Shown piece after piece: positions 52,677 through 62,078 of a stretch of 64,000 nt of DNA. This DNA is from Streptomyces rimosus (GTDB taxonomy: Bacteria; Actinomycetota; Actinomycetes; Streptomycetales; Streptomycetaceae), in assembly GCF_008704655.1 (NCBI RefSeq), contig NZ_CP023688.1, positions 8,807,001 through 8,871,000 of the forward strand, written 5' to 3'. The position numbers and the translations under genes are program-made. Position 1 is the first letter of the stretch. Each line of letters starts with the position of its first letter. The notes beneath the pieces are model-generated. The model searched no databases. It had not been told where the DNA came from and saw nothing but the letters and a program-made list of their open reading frames with translations.

Positions 52677-54098
52677 TCATCGGCCGGCCTCGTGCACGGC
52701 CTGTGGCTGGGGGAGCACACCGTCCGACGAGGCCGGAGAGCCCGGCGAGGCCGACGAAGCCGCGTAGCGCCAGAACGGCCGTACGGTCAGCGCCGCTCCC
52801 ACGACCAGGACCAGGCAGGCGAGGGCCGCGCCCGACCAGGCGAGCGTGATGCCGGTGGCGGAAGCCATGGCCCCGGCTCGCAGATCGCCCAGGCGCGGTC
52901 CGCCGGCGACGACGACCGTGAAGACTCCCTGGAGGCGGCCCCGCATCTCGTCCGGCGCGTAGGTCTGCATGATGGTCTGCCGGTAGACGGCGCTGACCAG
53001 GTCGGCGGCGCCCGCGCAGATCAGCAGCCCCACCGTGAGCGTCAGGCTGTCCGTCGCCCCGGCCGCCGCGATGGCCACCGCCCAGGCAGCCACGGCAACG
53101 GTCAGGGCACGCCCCTGGCGGCTCACCTTGCCGATCCAGCCGCTGAAGGCGGCGGCCACCAGTGAGCCCACGGCGACGGCCGAGTAGAGCAGTCCCGCAC
53201 CTCCGTGGAACCGCGTCGAGGCGGCCTCCGGGTACAAAGCCGTGGGCATGGCCAGCACCATGGCGGCGATATCGATCGCGAAGGACATCCACAGAACCGG
53301 GTGCGAGCCGATGAAGCGCAAGCCGTCCCACACCATCCGCACGCCCCCTCGCTGCGGGAGGCCCCTTTCCATGCGCAGGGGAGGCAGGCGCACGGTGGAA
53401 TACAACAGTGCCGTGAACAGGACGGCGTCGACTCCATAGGCCCACGCGAATCCGTGCGGCAGACCGACGAGCACCCCGGCCACCAGCGGACCGGCGACCT
53501 GCCCCAGATTCCCGGCGGTGTAATTCAGGGTGTTCGCGGCGGGCACCAGCGCGGCGGGTACGACACGGGGGATGATCGCTCCGCGCGCGGCGGAGGACAC
53601 GGCGAAGGCGGCGGCCTGCAGCGCCACCAGCCCGAGCAGCAGCCCCACCGACCCGGCGCCCACCAGTGCCTGTACGAACAGGGCCAGGGTGACGGCCCAG
53701 GTCACGGTCGCGGAGACCAGATACAGCCGGCGACGGTCGACCCGGTCGGCGATGGCACCGCCGTACAGCCCGAAGACGACGAGCGGAGCGAGACCGACGA
53801 GACCGGTCAGGCCGACGTACAGCGACGAGTGGGTCAGGCCGTACACCTGAAGCGGGACCGCCACCTCGGTGATCATGGTGCCGATGTACGAGAGCCCCTG
53901 CCCCGCGAGCAAGCGCCGGAAGGCGGGGACGCGCAGGGGGCGGGTGTCGAGAGCGGCACCACGCAGCCGTGCGGACAACCTCTTCCTCTTCGTGGAGGGC
54001 TTACCGCGCTGCGTCCTTGCAGGACCGGGCGTTTCTGCAGGACCGGGCGTTTTTGCGGTGCTGGGCGAAGGTGCCGGGCTGGGTGTCTCCGTGGGCAT
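52677..54098 (-). CDS. MFS transporter (EntS-like drug/siderophore exporter type)
   Basis: A 473-residue protein with twelve hydrophobic segments. The loop after TM2 is GGAIADRVDRRRLYLVS, the MFS signature; PALVPAANTLNYTAGNLGQV and QTIMQTYAPDEMRGRLQGVF match the MFS_3/EntS subgroup, which exports enterobactin-like compounds and drugs. The first 50 residues are a cytoplasmic, Pro/Lys-rich tail with TPGPAETPGPA repeats, unusual for the family. ATG at 54098 is the most plausible start. It diverges from the AraC gene at 54270, a possible regulator. Confidence 0.9.
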   Translation of the reverse strand: MPTETPSPAPSPSTAKTPGPAETPGPARTQRGKPSTKRKRLSARLRGAALDTRPLRVPAFRRLLAGQGLSYIGTMITEVAVPLQVYGLTHSSLYVGLTGLVGLAPLVVFGLYGGAIADRVDRRRLYLVSATVTWAVTLALFVQALVGAGSVGLLLGLVALQAAAFAVSSAARGAIIPRVVPAALVPAANTLNYTAGNLGQVAGPLVAGVLVGLPHGFAWAYGVDAVLFTALLYSTVRLPPLRMERGLPQRGGVRMVWDGLRFIGSHPVLWMSFAIDIAAMVLAMPTALYPEAASTRFHGGAGLLYSAVAVGSLVAAAFSGWIGKVSRQGRALTVAVAAWAVAIAAAGATDSLTLTVGLLICAGAADLVSAVYRQTIMQTYAPDEMRGRLQGVFTVVVAGGPRLGDLRAGAMASATGITLAWSGAALACLVLVVGAALTVRPFWRYAASSASPGSPASSDGVLPQPQAVHEAGR

Positions 54099-54269
54099 GC
54101 CCCACAGCCTGACGCGTCCGGGCATTGGCGGGCTTCCGTAATTCCGCCGTTGACTTTCGTAGAACGGCCACACCGGTGACCGCCCCAGCCTCCCGTAGGA
54201 GCGGCAGCGCAGCGCTGCACTGCTGACCGGAAACGGCGAACCGATTTCCTCCCGGTACGCTCTCGAAAG

Positions 54270-55061
54270 ATGTCGGAGAACACCTCATCGGGAACGCGGC
54301 AGGCCATCACACGGCACGACCACCTCGCCGGGGAGACGATCGGCCGCCACCGCCACCCGTTCCACCAGTTGATTTACGTCAGCACCGGCGTCCTGGCCGT
54401 GCGGACCGAGGCGGCGTCCTGGGTCGCCTCCAGTGCCCGGGCGATGTGGACCCCGGCAGACACCTGGCACGAACACCGGGTGTACGGCATCAGCCGGGTG
54501 CACACCTACGGCTTTTCTCCGGACGACGCACCGCTCCCCACCTCGACGCCCATGGTCGTCTCCGTCGACCCGCTGCTGCGCGAACTCCTCATCGCGGGCA
54601 GCGAACCCGGCCTGGCCCCGCCCGAGGCCCGACGACTGCTGGCCGTCGTGCACGACAGGCTCAAACGCTCGCACGTACAGCCGCTCACCCTGCCCACTCC
54701 GCAGGACCCCAGACTGGTCCGCGCGTGCTCGCTGGTCGCGAAGGACCTGGCGCGGCCGCGCACCGCGAAGTGGCTGGCCCGGCGTTCCGGCGTGAGTGAA
54801 CGCACCTTGTCGCGCTTGTTCCGCAACGAATTCGGCATGACGTACCCGCAGTGGAGGACCATCACCCGCGTCTTCCACGCCATGATCCTGCTCGCCGAAG
54901 GACGCTCGGTCACCGAGTCCGGCCGAAGCTGCGGGTGGGCGACCACCAGCGCATTCATCGACACATTCACCCGCACGGTCGGCCAGACACCCGGGGGCTA
55001 CCGGGCAACAGCTCGCGGGACCGCCGACTGGCAGCGTGCCCCGGAGTTTCCATCGCGCTAG
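54270..55061 (+). CDS. AraC-family transcriptional regulator
   Basis: A 263-residue protein. The N-terminal cupin sensor (HHLAGETIGRHRHPFHQLIY-type start, reading ETIGRHRHPFHQLIYVSTGV, then MWTPADTWHEHRVYGISRVH) is followed by the double HTH at about 150-255 (AKWLARRSGVSERTLSRLFR, NEFGMTYPQWRTITRVFHAM, VTESGRSCGWATTSAFIDTF, RTVGQTPGGYR). It belongs to the cupin-AraC group that often controls a neighbouring MFS exporter, here the divergent gene at 52677. Confidence 0.92.
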   Translation: MSENTSSGTRQAITRHDHLAGETIGRHRHPFHQLIYVSTGVLAVRTEAASWVASSARAMWTPADTWHEHRVYGISRVHTYGFSPDDAPLPTSTPMVVSVDPLLRELLIAGSEPGLAPPEARRLLAVVHDRLKRSHVQPLTLPTPQDPRLVRACSLVAKDLARPRTAKWLARRSGVSERTLSRLFRNEFGMTYPQWRTITRVFHAMILLAEGRSVTESGRSCGWATTSAFIDTFTRTVGQTPGGYRATARGTADWQRAPEFPSR

Positions 55062-55726
55062 GGCATGTTTCGGACGGGGATCTTGAGCCGTGCGTACAGG
55101 CCGTATCCAGCAAGTCGGGCAGCAGAAGCGCAACCGCCCCGAGCTGGTCCTGCCGCCGCAGCCTGACTGGCTACTGGCTACTGTACGGCTGAGGCGCTCG
55201 GCCAGGGTGCGGAGCCGTGTCCCTACTGTCGGCCGGACACGGGGCTGGGGTCCTCGGTTGAGATGCCGGTCAGCAGCCCGCGCCGTGGGCTCGTACTCCC
55301 GCAGGAAGGCGCGACCGATGCTCTCTGCAGCGAAGGTGGACATCTTTGAGCGCCGTCACAATCACCAGGGCATGACGTGCACGAAGGTTGCCCAGGAGGC
55401 GCGGTGCAGCCCGCACAGCGTGTACCACGTCGCCTACGTGCCCGCGGGCGGTACCCTGGCGCTGGACGGGCAGATCGGCCGGGCCATAGTCGAGTGCGCC
55501 GACGTGGGCGAAACCTCGCCCGACGCGTACGGCCGCGACGGCGGGCCACTGACGTTCCCGCTGGTTGCACAGGCCCCGGCACCGGCCGGTATACCTCCTC
55601 GATGCCGAGCCCGGGCTTCGCCGACCGCCTGCGTACCCGCAACCCCGGCTGCAGCATGGGCAGATGATCCGAACCACTCGACAGGCCGGCCGCAACCGCT
55701 GGCTTCCGGGCCGTATCTTCACCGTC
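55062..55726. other. Stretch without a clear gene
   Basis: Several frames are open. The plus frame near 55321 reads MLSAAKVDIFERRHNHQGMT then CTKVAQEARCSPHSVYHVAY, faintly like the N-terminal HTH of an IS21-type transposase. I found nothing that can be called with confidence. Confidence 0.35.
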
Positions 55727-57109
55727 ATGACAGCCAACCGGAGGTTACGTCCCGCCGCGGATGACCGGGAATTGCGGATGTGGAAGGTCGGCCGGGCACT
55801 GACCTCCGCCTTCGTCGCCGCGGTCCTTGTCGCGGGCGGCATCTTCTACGGGCTGGTGGTGCTGCTGGGCTTCAGAGGTATCGACGACACCGCCAAGCTC
55901 GACGCCAAGACGCTTTTCGACCTGGTGAAGCTCTCCTTCGGGGTGGTCGCCGGGGCCGGTGCGCTCGTCGCTCTGGTGGTCGCCTACCGTCGCCAGCGCG
56001 TCGACGAGGCCGGCGCCCACCGCGAAGCGACCCGGCTCCACACCGAGCGCTTCTCTCAGGCGGTCGACAAGCTCGGCTCGGATTCCCCGGCCGTCCGGCT
56101 GGGCGGGGTCCATGCACTGGCCGGCCTTGCCGATGACGCCCCTGACGACAGCCTGCGCCAGACCTGCATCGATGTGCTGTGCGCCTACCTCCAGCTCCCC
56201 TTCACCCCCGACCCCGGTGACGACCCGGCCCATCAGGAGGAGCGCCACCGCTACCTGGCCTTTCGCAAGGTCCGGCACACGATCCTGCGTATTATCGGCG
56301 ACCACTACCGGCGCCCGCAGGCCGCCCGCCGCTCCTGGCAGGGCTATGACCTCGACCTCACCGGCGTCACCATCGACGGCGGCATGAACTTCAGCGGCGC
56401 GGTGTTCTCAGGTGGCACGGTGAACTTCAGCGGTGCGATGTTCTCCGATGGCGCGGTGAACTTCAGCGGCGCGACGTTCACCGGCAGCACGGTGAACTTC
56501 CACGATGCGAAGTTCTGCGGTAGCACGGTGCGCTTCGGCGGTGCGATGTTCTCCAATGGCGAGGTGTGCTTCACGGGAGCGCTGTTCTCCGGTGGCACGG
56601 TGCGCTTCGGCGTCGCGTCGTTCTCCGGTGGCACGGTGTCCTTCGAGCGCGCGGTGTTCTCCGGTGGTGCGGTGGACTTCGGCAGCTCGGTGTTCTCCGA
56701 TGGCACGGTGGACTTCAGCGGTGCGACGTTCGCTGGTGGCACGGTGTACTTCCACGTTGCGACGTTCTCCGGCGGCACGGTGACCTTCGGGCGTGCACAG
56801 TTCTCCGGTGGCGCGGTGGACTTCAGCGGTGCGGCGTTCTCCGGCGGCGCGCTGACCTTCAGGCGTGCGGTGTTCTCCGGTGGTGCGGTGGACTTCGGCG
56901 GTGCGACGTTCTCCGATGGCGAGGTGTGTTTCACGGCAGCGCTGTTCTCCGGGGGCACGGTGGCCTTCGGCAGCTCGGCGTTCTCCGGCGGGACGGTCGT
57001 CTTCAGGGAAGCGTGGGGTTCGGTTCCCCGGGGGCTCCTCGCTGCCGTCGGCTCTCCTGTTCCTGCGACAGTCGCCCTTGCCTCCGCCTGGCTACCCCCA
57101 AGTCCATAA
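55727..57109 (+). CDS. Membrane-anchored pentapeptide-repeat-like protein with 12-residue repeats
   Basis: A 460-residue protein. Two membrane helices (ALTSAFVAAVLVAGGIFYGL near 25-45, VKLSFGVVAGAGALVALVVA near 65-85) are followed by a helical region seen in actinobacterial pentapeptide-repeat proteins (RFSQAVDKLGSDSPAVRLGG, LCAYLQLPFTPD) and, from about residue 227, 17 copies of a 12-residue unit, consensus FSGGTVxFxxAx, up to residue 430. The repeats likely form a solenoid beta-helix; the last 30 residues differ. Pentapeptide-repeat proteins include DNA-gyrase mimics, but most have no known role. ATG at 55727 lies before the first helix. Confidence 0.85.
   Translation: MTANRRLRPAADDRELRMWKVGRALTSAFVAAVLVAGGIFYGLVVLLGFRGIDDTAKLDAKTLFDLVKLSFGVVAGAGALVALVVAYRRQRVDEAGAHREATRLHTERFSQAVDKLGSDSPAVRLGGVHALAGLADDAPDDSLRQTCIDVLCAYLQLPFTPDPGDDPAHQEERHRYLAFRKVRHTILRIIGDHYRRPQAARRSWQGYDLDLTGVTIDGGMNFSGAVFSGGTVNFSGAMFSDGAVNFSGATFTGSTVNFHDAKFCGSTVRFGGAMFSNGEVCFTGALFSGGTVRFGVASFSGGTVSFERAVFSGGAVDFGSSVFSDGTVDFSGATFAGGTVYFHVATFSGGTVTFGRAQFSGGAVDFSGAAFSGGALTFRRAVFSGGAVDFGGATFSDGEVCFTAALFSGGTVAFGSSAFSGGTVVFREAWGSVPRGLLAAVGSPVPATVALASAWLPPSP
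56405..57016 (+). repeat. 17 tandem 36-bp repeats coding for the 12-residue units
   Basis: Unit consensus at DNA level is TTCTCCGGTGGCACGGTG followed by a variable TTC-containing half. The repeat is in frame throughout (17 x 36 = 612 bases), so copy-number change would not shift the frame. Units differ mainly at the second half. Confidence 0.85.
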
Positions 57110-57338
57110 CGCTGAGGACTGATCGGTCGTCTACGCCTCGCCCGCCTCGTGCCGGAACGTCTCCTCAGCGTCGGGTCATCCAGAAGGCCGTCGCTCCGGA
57201 GGAGACGGCGCCCGCCAGGAAGACCACGGGCTCCACCGCAAAAAATGTTCTCGCGGATCCCAAAGGCCAAGGCCAGCAAGCTGGAGAACAGTAAGCAGAC
57301 GGCTACGGCCGACGGCCTGGGCGCATGGGGCGCAGGGG

Positions 57339-57541
57339 ACCGGCCAACCCGAGGCGTACGAGGAACTGCTCACCCGCCTGCGGGGATTCGAGTCGCACAT
57401 CCGCTTATGGCGCCGCCAGCTGTCCGCAGGACACGAGCCCGTCCAGAACGCCGTCACCGTCGAGCACGAACGGACACGGTTTCTGACCACCTGGGAGAAC
57501 TGTCTGATCACCGGCATGGTGCAGATTCCCGAGTACGCGCG
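57339..57541 (+). pseudogene. Internal fragment of an XRE-DUF5753-type regulator
   Basis: TGQPEAYEELLTRLRGFESH, IRLWRRQLSAGHEPVQNAVT, VEHERTRFLTTWENCLITGM and VQIPEYAR make the junction between the XRE HTH tail and the DUF5753 domain of Streptomyces regulators. Neither the HTH nor the rest of DUF5753 follows. Confidence 0.65.
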
Positions 57542-57888
57542 GCAGCCGCCGGGAATGCGTTCCGTCTCCAGCAGTGCCGGAACAGCGTCGGTGAGTTCGG
57601 CCGCGAATCAGGAGGTCGACGCGGTTCCACTCTGGGCGCCACGAGCTGGACGGTGGTCTCCGGAGCGATGAGGCAGACCAGGGCGTCCCCGGCGAGTGGC
57701 AGGTCGGGTGGTGCGCGTCGCGCTTGAGGCGCCCGCTGACGCCGGGGACGGCGGGCTTGACTGTTCAGATGCCAGTTCCCTTGCGGCGGTCAACGTGCTT
57801 GGGCTGGTCCTGCTGCCCAGAACAGCATCAGCGCGAAAGCCCGCCGCGCAGGCTCGCTCTCCCCTGATGGGGCCGCTGCTCGTCGGCT

Positions 57889-58332
57889 TCATCCTGGGGG
57901 TGGTGACCTACGGTGGCGGGCCCCGGCGTCCTCGACGCCGGCCTGCTGGGCGGCGGCCTGGTGGAGGTGGATCGCTTCGACGCACCACGGTGGGACGCGG
58001 AGGCGCGGCAGTATCCGGGGGTGGAACCAGGCGAGCATGATGCCTTCGGTGACCTGGATGCGGGCGGCGTCTCCGTTCCAGGAGGCGGTGAAGACTTCGA
58101 TGTCCGCCCGGCCGTTGCCCTGTTGCACTGTGGCCAGGGGGCGCAGGTCGGGCAGGACGAGGCCGGCTTCTTCGTGGAGTTCGCGGGTAATGGCCTTGTG
58201 TGGGGTCTCGCCAGCTTCCAGTTGGCCGCCGAGGAAGCTCCAGTGGCCGGGCCAGCAGATGCCGTCGATGTTGTCACGCAGGTGCAGCAGGTAGGCGCCG
58301 TCGCTGTTGCGGATCGCTGCCGCCACACCCAT
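57889..58332 (-). CDS. NUDIX hydrolase
   Basis: A 147-residue protein. The NUDIX box reads GGQLEAGETPHKAITRELHE followed directly by EAGL, a full G-x5-E-x7-RExxEEAGx; the REL-HE-E acidic residues bind Mg and the reaction cleaves nucleoside diphosphates linked to another group. ATG at 58332 is chosen because AAGGAG lies seven bases before it; an upstream in-frame GTG (58362) is less likely. The C-terminal RHRRSPPPG tail is low complexity. Relatives include house-cleaning NUDIX enzymes; substrate unknown. Confidence 0.9.
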   Translation of the reverse strand: MGVAAAIRNSDGAYLLHLRDNIDGICWPGHWSFLGGQLEAGETPHKAITRELHEEAGLVLPDLRPLATVQQGNGRADIEVFTASWNGDAARIQVTEGIMLAWFHPRILPRLRVPPWCVEAIHLHQAAAQQAGVEDAGARHRRSPPPG

Positions 58333-58379
58333 GGACACTCCTTGGCTCGCCGGTGTGTCCACCGTACGCGCCTGGGGCG

Positions 58380-59196
58380 TGGGTGGCTGCCACCGCCTCC
58401 TACACCGAGGCCACCGGGCGCCGCCTCTTCTGCGCCGTCGCCGACCTGGGCAGCGTGGCCGGATGGATGTCCTTCGACGCCGGAGCGCACGTCAGCGCGC
58501 AACGGCTCTTCATCGCCGCGCTGCACGCCGCCAGCGAGGGCGGCGACCGGCAGTTGGGCGCGCACATCCTCCAGTGCATGGCCCGGCAGATGTCCCACCT
58601 GGGGCACGTCGAGGACGTCCTCGAACTCGTCGCCCTCGCCCAGTACGGGGCGCGCCGGCACGCCGGCCCCGGCACCCGCGCCATCCTCGCCGCGCTCCAC
58701 TCCCGCTTCAGCGCCCTGTGCGGCGACCTGGAAGAGAGCCGGCGGGCGGCCGGGGAGGCCGAGAACGCCTTCACCCGCATCCGCCCGGACGACGAGCCGC
58801 CGCACACCGCATTCTTCGACGAGGCGGAACTGTCGGCCACCCTCGGCGTCGCCCACCAGATCGCCGCCAAGCACGCCTCCGGCCACCGTCGCACCCACCG
58901 GGCCGAGCAGTCCCTCGTCCTGCTGGCCAACGCCCTGCGGCTACGGCCCGAGGGCCGCGTACGGTCTCGCGCGTTCGATCACATCGGCCTCGCCCGCACA
59001 CACCTGGGCCGTCGGCGAACTGGCCGGGGCCTGCCAGGAGACGACCACCGCGCTCACCATCGCCGAGGGCCTGCACAGTTCCCGCATCACCGACCGGCTC
59101 AGCGAACTGCACGAAGAGACCGAGCCATATGCGGGCAGCAGCGACATCAGCGCTCTGCGTGAGCGTCTGGAGGACGTGGTCGCCACCGGGCGCTGA
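58380..59196 (+). pseudogene. 5'-truncated, frameshifted TPR-type regulator
   Basis: From the first codons it reads ATASYTEATGRRLFCAVADL and GSVAGWMSFDAGAHVSAQRL, then helical repeats (AALHAASEGGDRQLGAHILQ, LLANALRLRPEGRVRSRAFD). Near 59010 a base is lost: the next frame supplies AVGELAGACQETTTALTIAE, then SSRITDRLSELHEETEP. These are the C-terminal TPR parts of XRE-type secondary-metabolism regulators. The HTH start is missing. Confidence 0.65.
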
Positions 59197-59344
59197 AGGG
59201 GGTGTTCTCGCCTGCGCGCTGCCCCTGGTTACGGGGGCGGGGGCCGGGCCCTCGCCGGTGACGGAGACGTTGTGCGCGCGGGTGGACGGGCTGCTGGTGA
59301 GTCGTCAGCGAGACCGATGTTGAGGTCGGCGCCTTGACCGCGGG

Positions 59345-59881
59345 TCAGGACAGGGTTCCGAGTGCCGGTCGCTCGCTGCCGTAGGCCGCGGCCATGGGAG
59401 AGCTGCCGTCGGTGACGAATGTCTTGATGCCCGCCAGGTAGGCGTCACGGTCGATCAGCCCGTCGCCGTCACTGTCGAGGGCGTCGAAGGCCGCGGCGAC
59501 GCCGGTTCCAGCGTTCCCCGCGGCGGTACGCAGGCGGATGAACTCGCCGCGGTCCAGACGCCCGTCGGCGTCGCTGTCGGCGATGTCGAACAGGGACCCC
59601 AGCGCGGGCCGGCAGGAGCGCTCGAACGCCTCATGTCCCACCCAGGTGCGGTACTCCTCGAAGGTCACGCGGCCGTCCTGGTCGGCGTCCATGTCCGCGA
59701 AGACCGCTTCATGGGCAGCCCGCGCGGCGGTGACGACCGGATGATGGGCGTCGCGTTCCAGGGCCGACGCCACGCGGTCGACTCGTGCGAGGTATTCCGC
59801 GTGGGTAATGGCGCCGTCACCGTCCACGTCCAACATGGCGAAGATACGGTGCTGCGGTGAGTCGGACAGGGGATGGGACAC
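59345..59881 (-). CDS. EF-hand calcium-binding protein (calerythrin type)
   Basis: A 178-residue protein with four EF-hand loops: DVDGDGAITHAE (near 14), DMDADQDGRVTFEE (near 59), DSDADGRLDRGE (near 102) and DSDGDGLIDRDA (near 137). The size and order fit actinobacterial calerythrin/CabD-type proteins. GTG at 59881 follows GGAGGAAG, giving VSHPLSDSPQHRIF; the reading frame further upstream lacks coding character. Likely a soluble calcium sensor or buffer. Confidence 0.9.
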   Translation of the reverse strand: MSHPLSDSPQHRIFAMLDVDGDGAITHAEYLARVDRVASALERDAHHPVVTAARAAHEAVFADMDADQDGRVTFEEYRTWVGHEAFERSCRPALGSLFDIADSDADGRLDRGEFIRLRTAAGNAGTGVAAAFDALDSDGDGLIDRDAYLAGIKTFVTDGSSPMAAAYGSERPALGTLS

Positions 59882-60236
59882 GGTGCTTCCTCCCAGCTGA
59901 TTCCACGGGCGCTCAGCCGTCAAGATACCCACCGAAAGCATAGAAAACGCACATTCCGCTAGTGTCGGGCAAGAAGGCTCGCCGGGGATCGGAACGGCGT
60001 ACTCGTGGGGAAGTCAGGCGCGAGGCCGCCGGACTCCCGAGGAGGATTGGTCGACCGCTTCGCAGGGGGAGTACTCGTCACCGGGCCGATGGCGCGTCGG
60101 CAGCGGGCGGGGGCGACGCGGGCTCAGTAGGTGCCGTATCGGGCAGGTAGCCGCGTCGGCGGAGTTCTTCCACCAGGTGCTGGCTCAGCTTGCGAAGGTC
60201 GGCTGTGGCTTCGCCTGCCGGCGGAGCGGACCAGGA

Positions 60237-60651
60237 TCACGGCGTCTTGCTCAGGGCTTCCATGGCCTGTTTGCAAGCCGCTGCGGCCTGCGCGGTCGCC
60301 TCCGCGCACAACCGGCAGTGCGCAGGCATGCTGCACATGCTGGTCACAGGACTCGTGGCTGCGCTGACACGCCAGTACGCAGGCCTGCAGCTGTGCTGCG
60401 AGCAGCGTCGTTTCGGGGTTACTGCCCCGAGTGAGGACCCGCCGCGTCGCCACAGCGATGTCTGCGCAGTCCAGGTCCCTGTCGATCGACATCCGCAGTT
60501 CGTCCACCTCCTTCTCCGCGAGCATTCCGCTCGCGCAAGCAGCCGTGGCCTGCTCGCACGCCAGCAGCGCGTCGACGGTCTGCGTGAGGGTGTCGTTGTC
60601 CAGGTGATCGGAACGGGAAGCCAGGCTGTTGAACAGCTCACGGGTCTGCAT
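60237..60651 (-). pseudogene. Frameshifted four-helix copper-storage-like (DUF326) gene
   Basis: From ATG 60651: LLACEQATAACASGMLAEKE and DRDLDCADIAVATRRVLTRG, then ACVLACQRSHESCDQHVQHA. The frame then shifts and the next frame finishes it: HCRLCAEATAQAAAACKQAM, EALSKTP, stop. Regular Cys pairs on amphipathic helices are the hallmark of Csp-type copper proteins. One base is gained or lost near 60330. The original frame runs on to 60124 with non-homologous residues. Confidence 0.65.
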
Positions 60652-60775
60652 CCTCATCACCACCTTGTCCGGAAGGAACCTGTCCTCCGACGCTAGCCCC
60701 GCCCCCACCCGCCGGGAAGTACCCACACAACATCCCTATCCGAGCTAAACGCATAATTCAGACGGGTTCCGCTAG

Positions 60776-61078
60776 GTGTATTGGCCCAGAGGGTTGTTCA
60801 CGCGGCTGATCGGTGGCTGGCAGCCGAGTGCGGTGTGGCAGCGGCGCACCATTTGTGGGCCGTGACGCGGGAGACGCCCATATCGGCGGCGACATGCGCA
60901 ACCGGGCGGCCTGTGCGGACACGCTCGATGAGCGGCCGCCTGCCGTGAATGGTCAGCCGGGCATTACGGTGAGACACGAAGACCTCCGTGCGGTGCAGTC
61001 CTAGTCAGCTCCACCACACCGGAGGTCTTCGCCACGATCAAGCCCCGACATCGTTAACAATGCTCGTGATCAATACAC
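60776..61078 (-). mobile_element. Internally deleted IS481-family element (303 bp, MITE-like)
   Basis: Ends GTGTATTG (60776-60783) and CAATACAC (61071-61078) are 8-bp perfect inverted repeats; both flanks are CTAG (60772-60775, 61079-61082), a 4-bp target duplication. On the minus strand a GTG (60977) opens SHRNARLTIHGRRPLIERVR, TGRPVAHVAADMGVSRVTAH, KWCAAA, the N-terminal HTH of an IS481 transposase. It is joined in another frame to its last codons HTALGCQPPISRVNNPLGQY, so the catalytic DDE core is deleted. It could move only with a helper. Confidence 0.85.
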
Positions 61079-61082
61079 CTAG

Positions 61083-62074
61083 GCGCTGTTTCTCGGATCT
61101 TCGGACGCGGAAGGGGTGTCGACGTCAGGCTGGAGGCATGGGTCGTGGGGATCTGGCGAACGCGGAGTGGGGCCGCCTGGAGTCGTTTCTGCCCCGGGGC
61201 GGGACGCGTGGAGGCCGGTGGAGTGACCACCGGCCGGGGTGCTCTACCGGGTGCGGACCGGCGTGCAGTGGCGGGACCTGCCCGAGCGGTTCGGGCCCTG
61301 GGAGACCGTCTATAAGCGTCATCGCCGCTGGTCGGCGGACGGCACCTGGAAGATGCTGCTGGCGCAGATCCAGGCCGCCGAGGACGCGGCGGGCCGGGTC
61401 GACTGGGACGTGTCGGTGGTCTCCACCGCGGTGCGAGCCCATCAGCATGCCGCCGGCGCCCGCAGGGCACCGCTGCCCGCGGCTTTTCAGAAAGGGGCCC
61501 GCGCAGGGACGAACGAGGCCGATCCGGTTCTGCGGAGACTGGCCGTCCGGCTGGAGGAGGTGGTCGCCTCGGCGAGTGCCTGGGACGCTCCCGCGGCGGC
61601 CTCACCACCAAAATTCACCTCGCCGCCGACGGACGGTGCCGGCCCCTCGCCCTCCCGCTGACTCCCGGTCACTATGGCGACGGCCCGCAACTCGAGTCAG
61701 TACTGCAGCAGATAGCCGTCCCCCGCCTCGGAGTCGGGCGGCCGCGCTCCCGGCCTGAGCATGTCCTGGCCGACAAGGCTTACACGTCCCGGTACAACCG
61801 CCGCTACCTGCGACGCCGCGGGATCGCCCACCCCATCCCCGAGCGGCGTGACCAGCGCAGAAACCGGCTCAACCGCGGCTCCCGCGGCGGTCGACCCACC
61901 GGATTCGACGGCGAGCGCTACCAGAAACGCAACACCGTCGAGCGAGCCGACAACCGCCTGAAAGGCTTCCGCGCCGCCGCCACCCGCTACGACAAGCGGG
62001 CCTACCTCCACCTCGGCACCGTCACCCTCGCAGCACTCATCATCTGGCTCCGCACATGATCCGAGAAACAGCGC
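61083..62074 (+). mobile_element. IS5-family insertion sequence with frameshifted transposase
   Basis: A 992-bp element with 17-bp perfect terminal inverted repeats GCGCTGTTTCTCGGATC at both ends, flanked by CTAG (61079-61082 and 62075-62078). The transposase runs from ATG 61138 to the TGA ending at 62059 but across three frames: LANAEWGRLESFLPRGGTRG, then VLYRVRTGVQWRDLPERFGP and STAVRAHQHAAGARR, then HVLADKAYTSRYNRRYLRRR and RGIAHPIPERRDQRRNRLNR. At least two shifts make it inactive unless repaired by slippage. YTAR-type targets suit IS5 elements. Confidence 0.85.
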
Positions 62075-62078
62075 CTAG

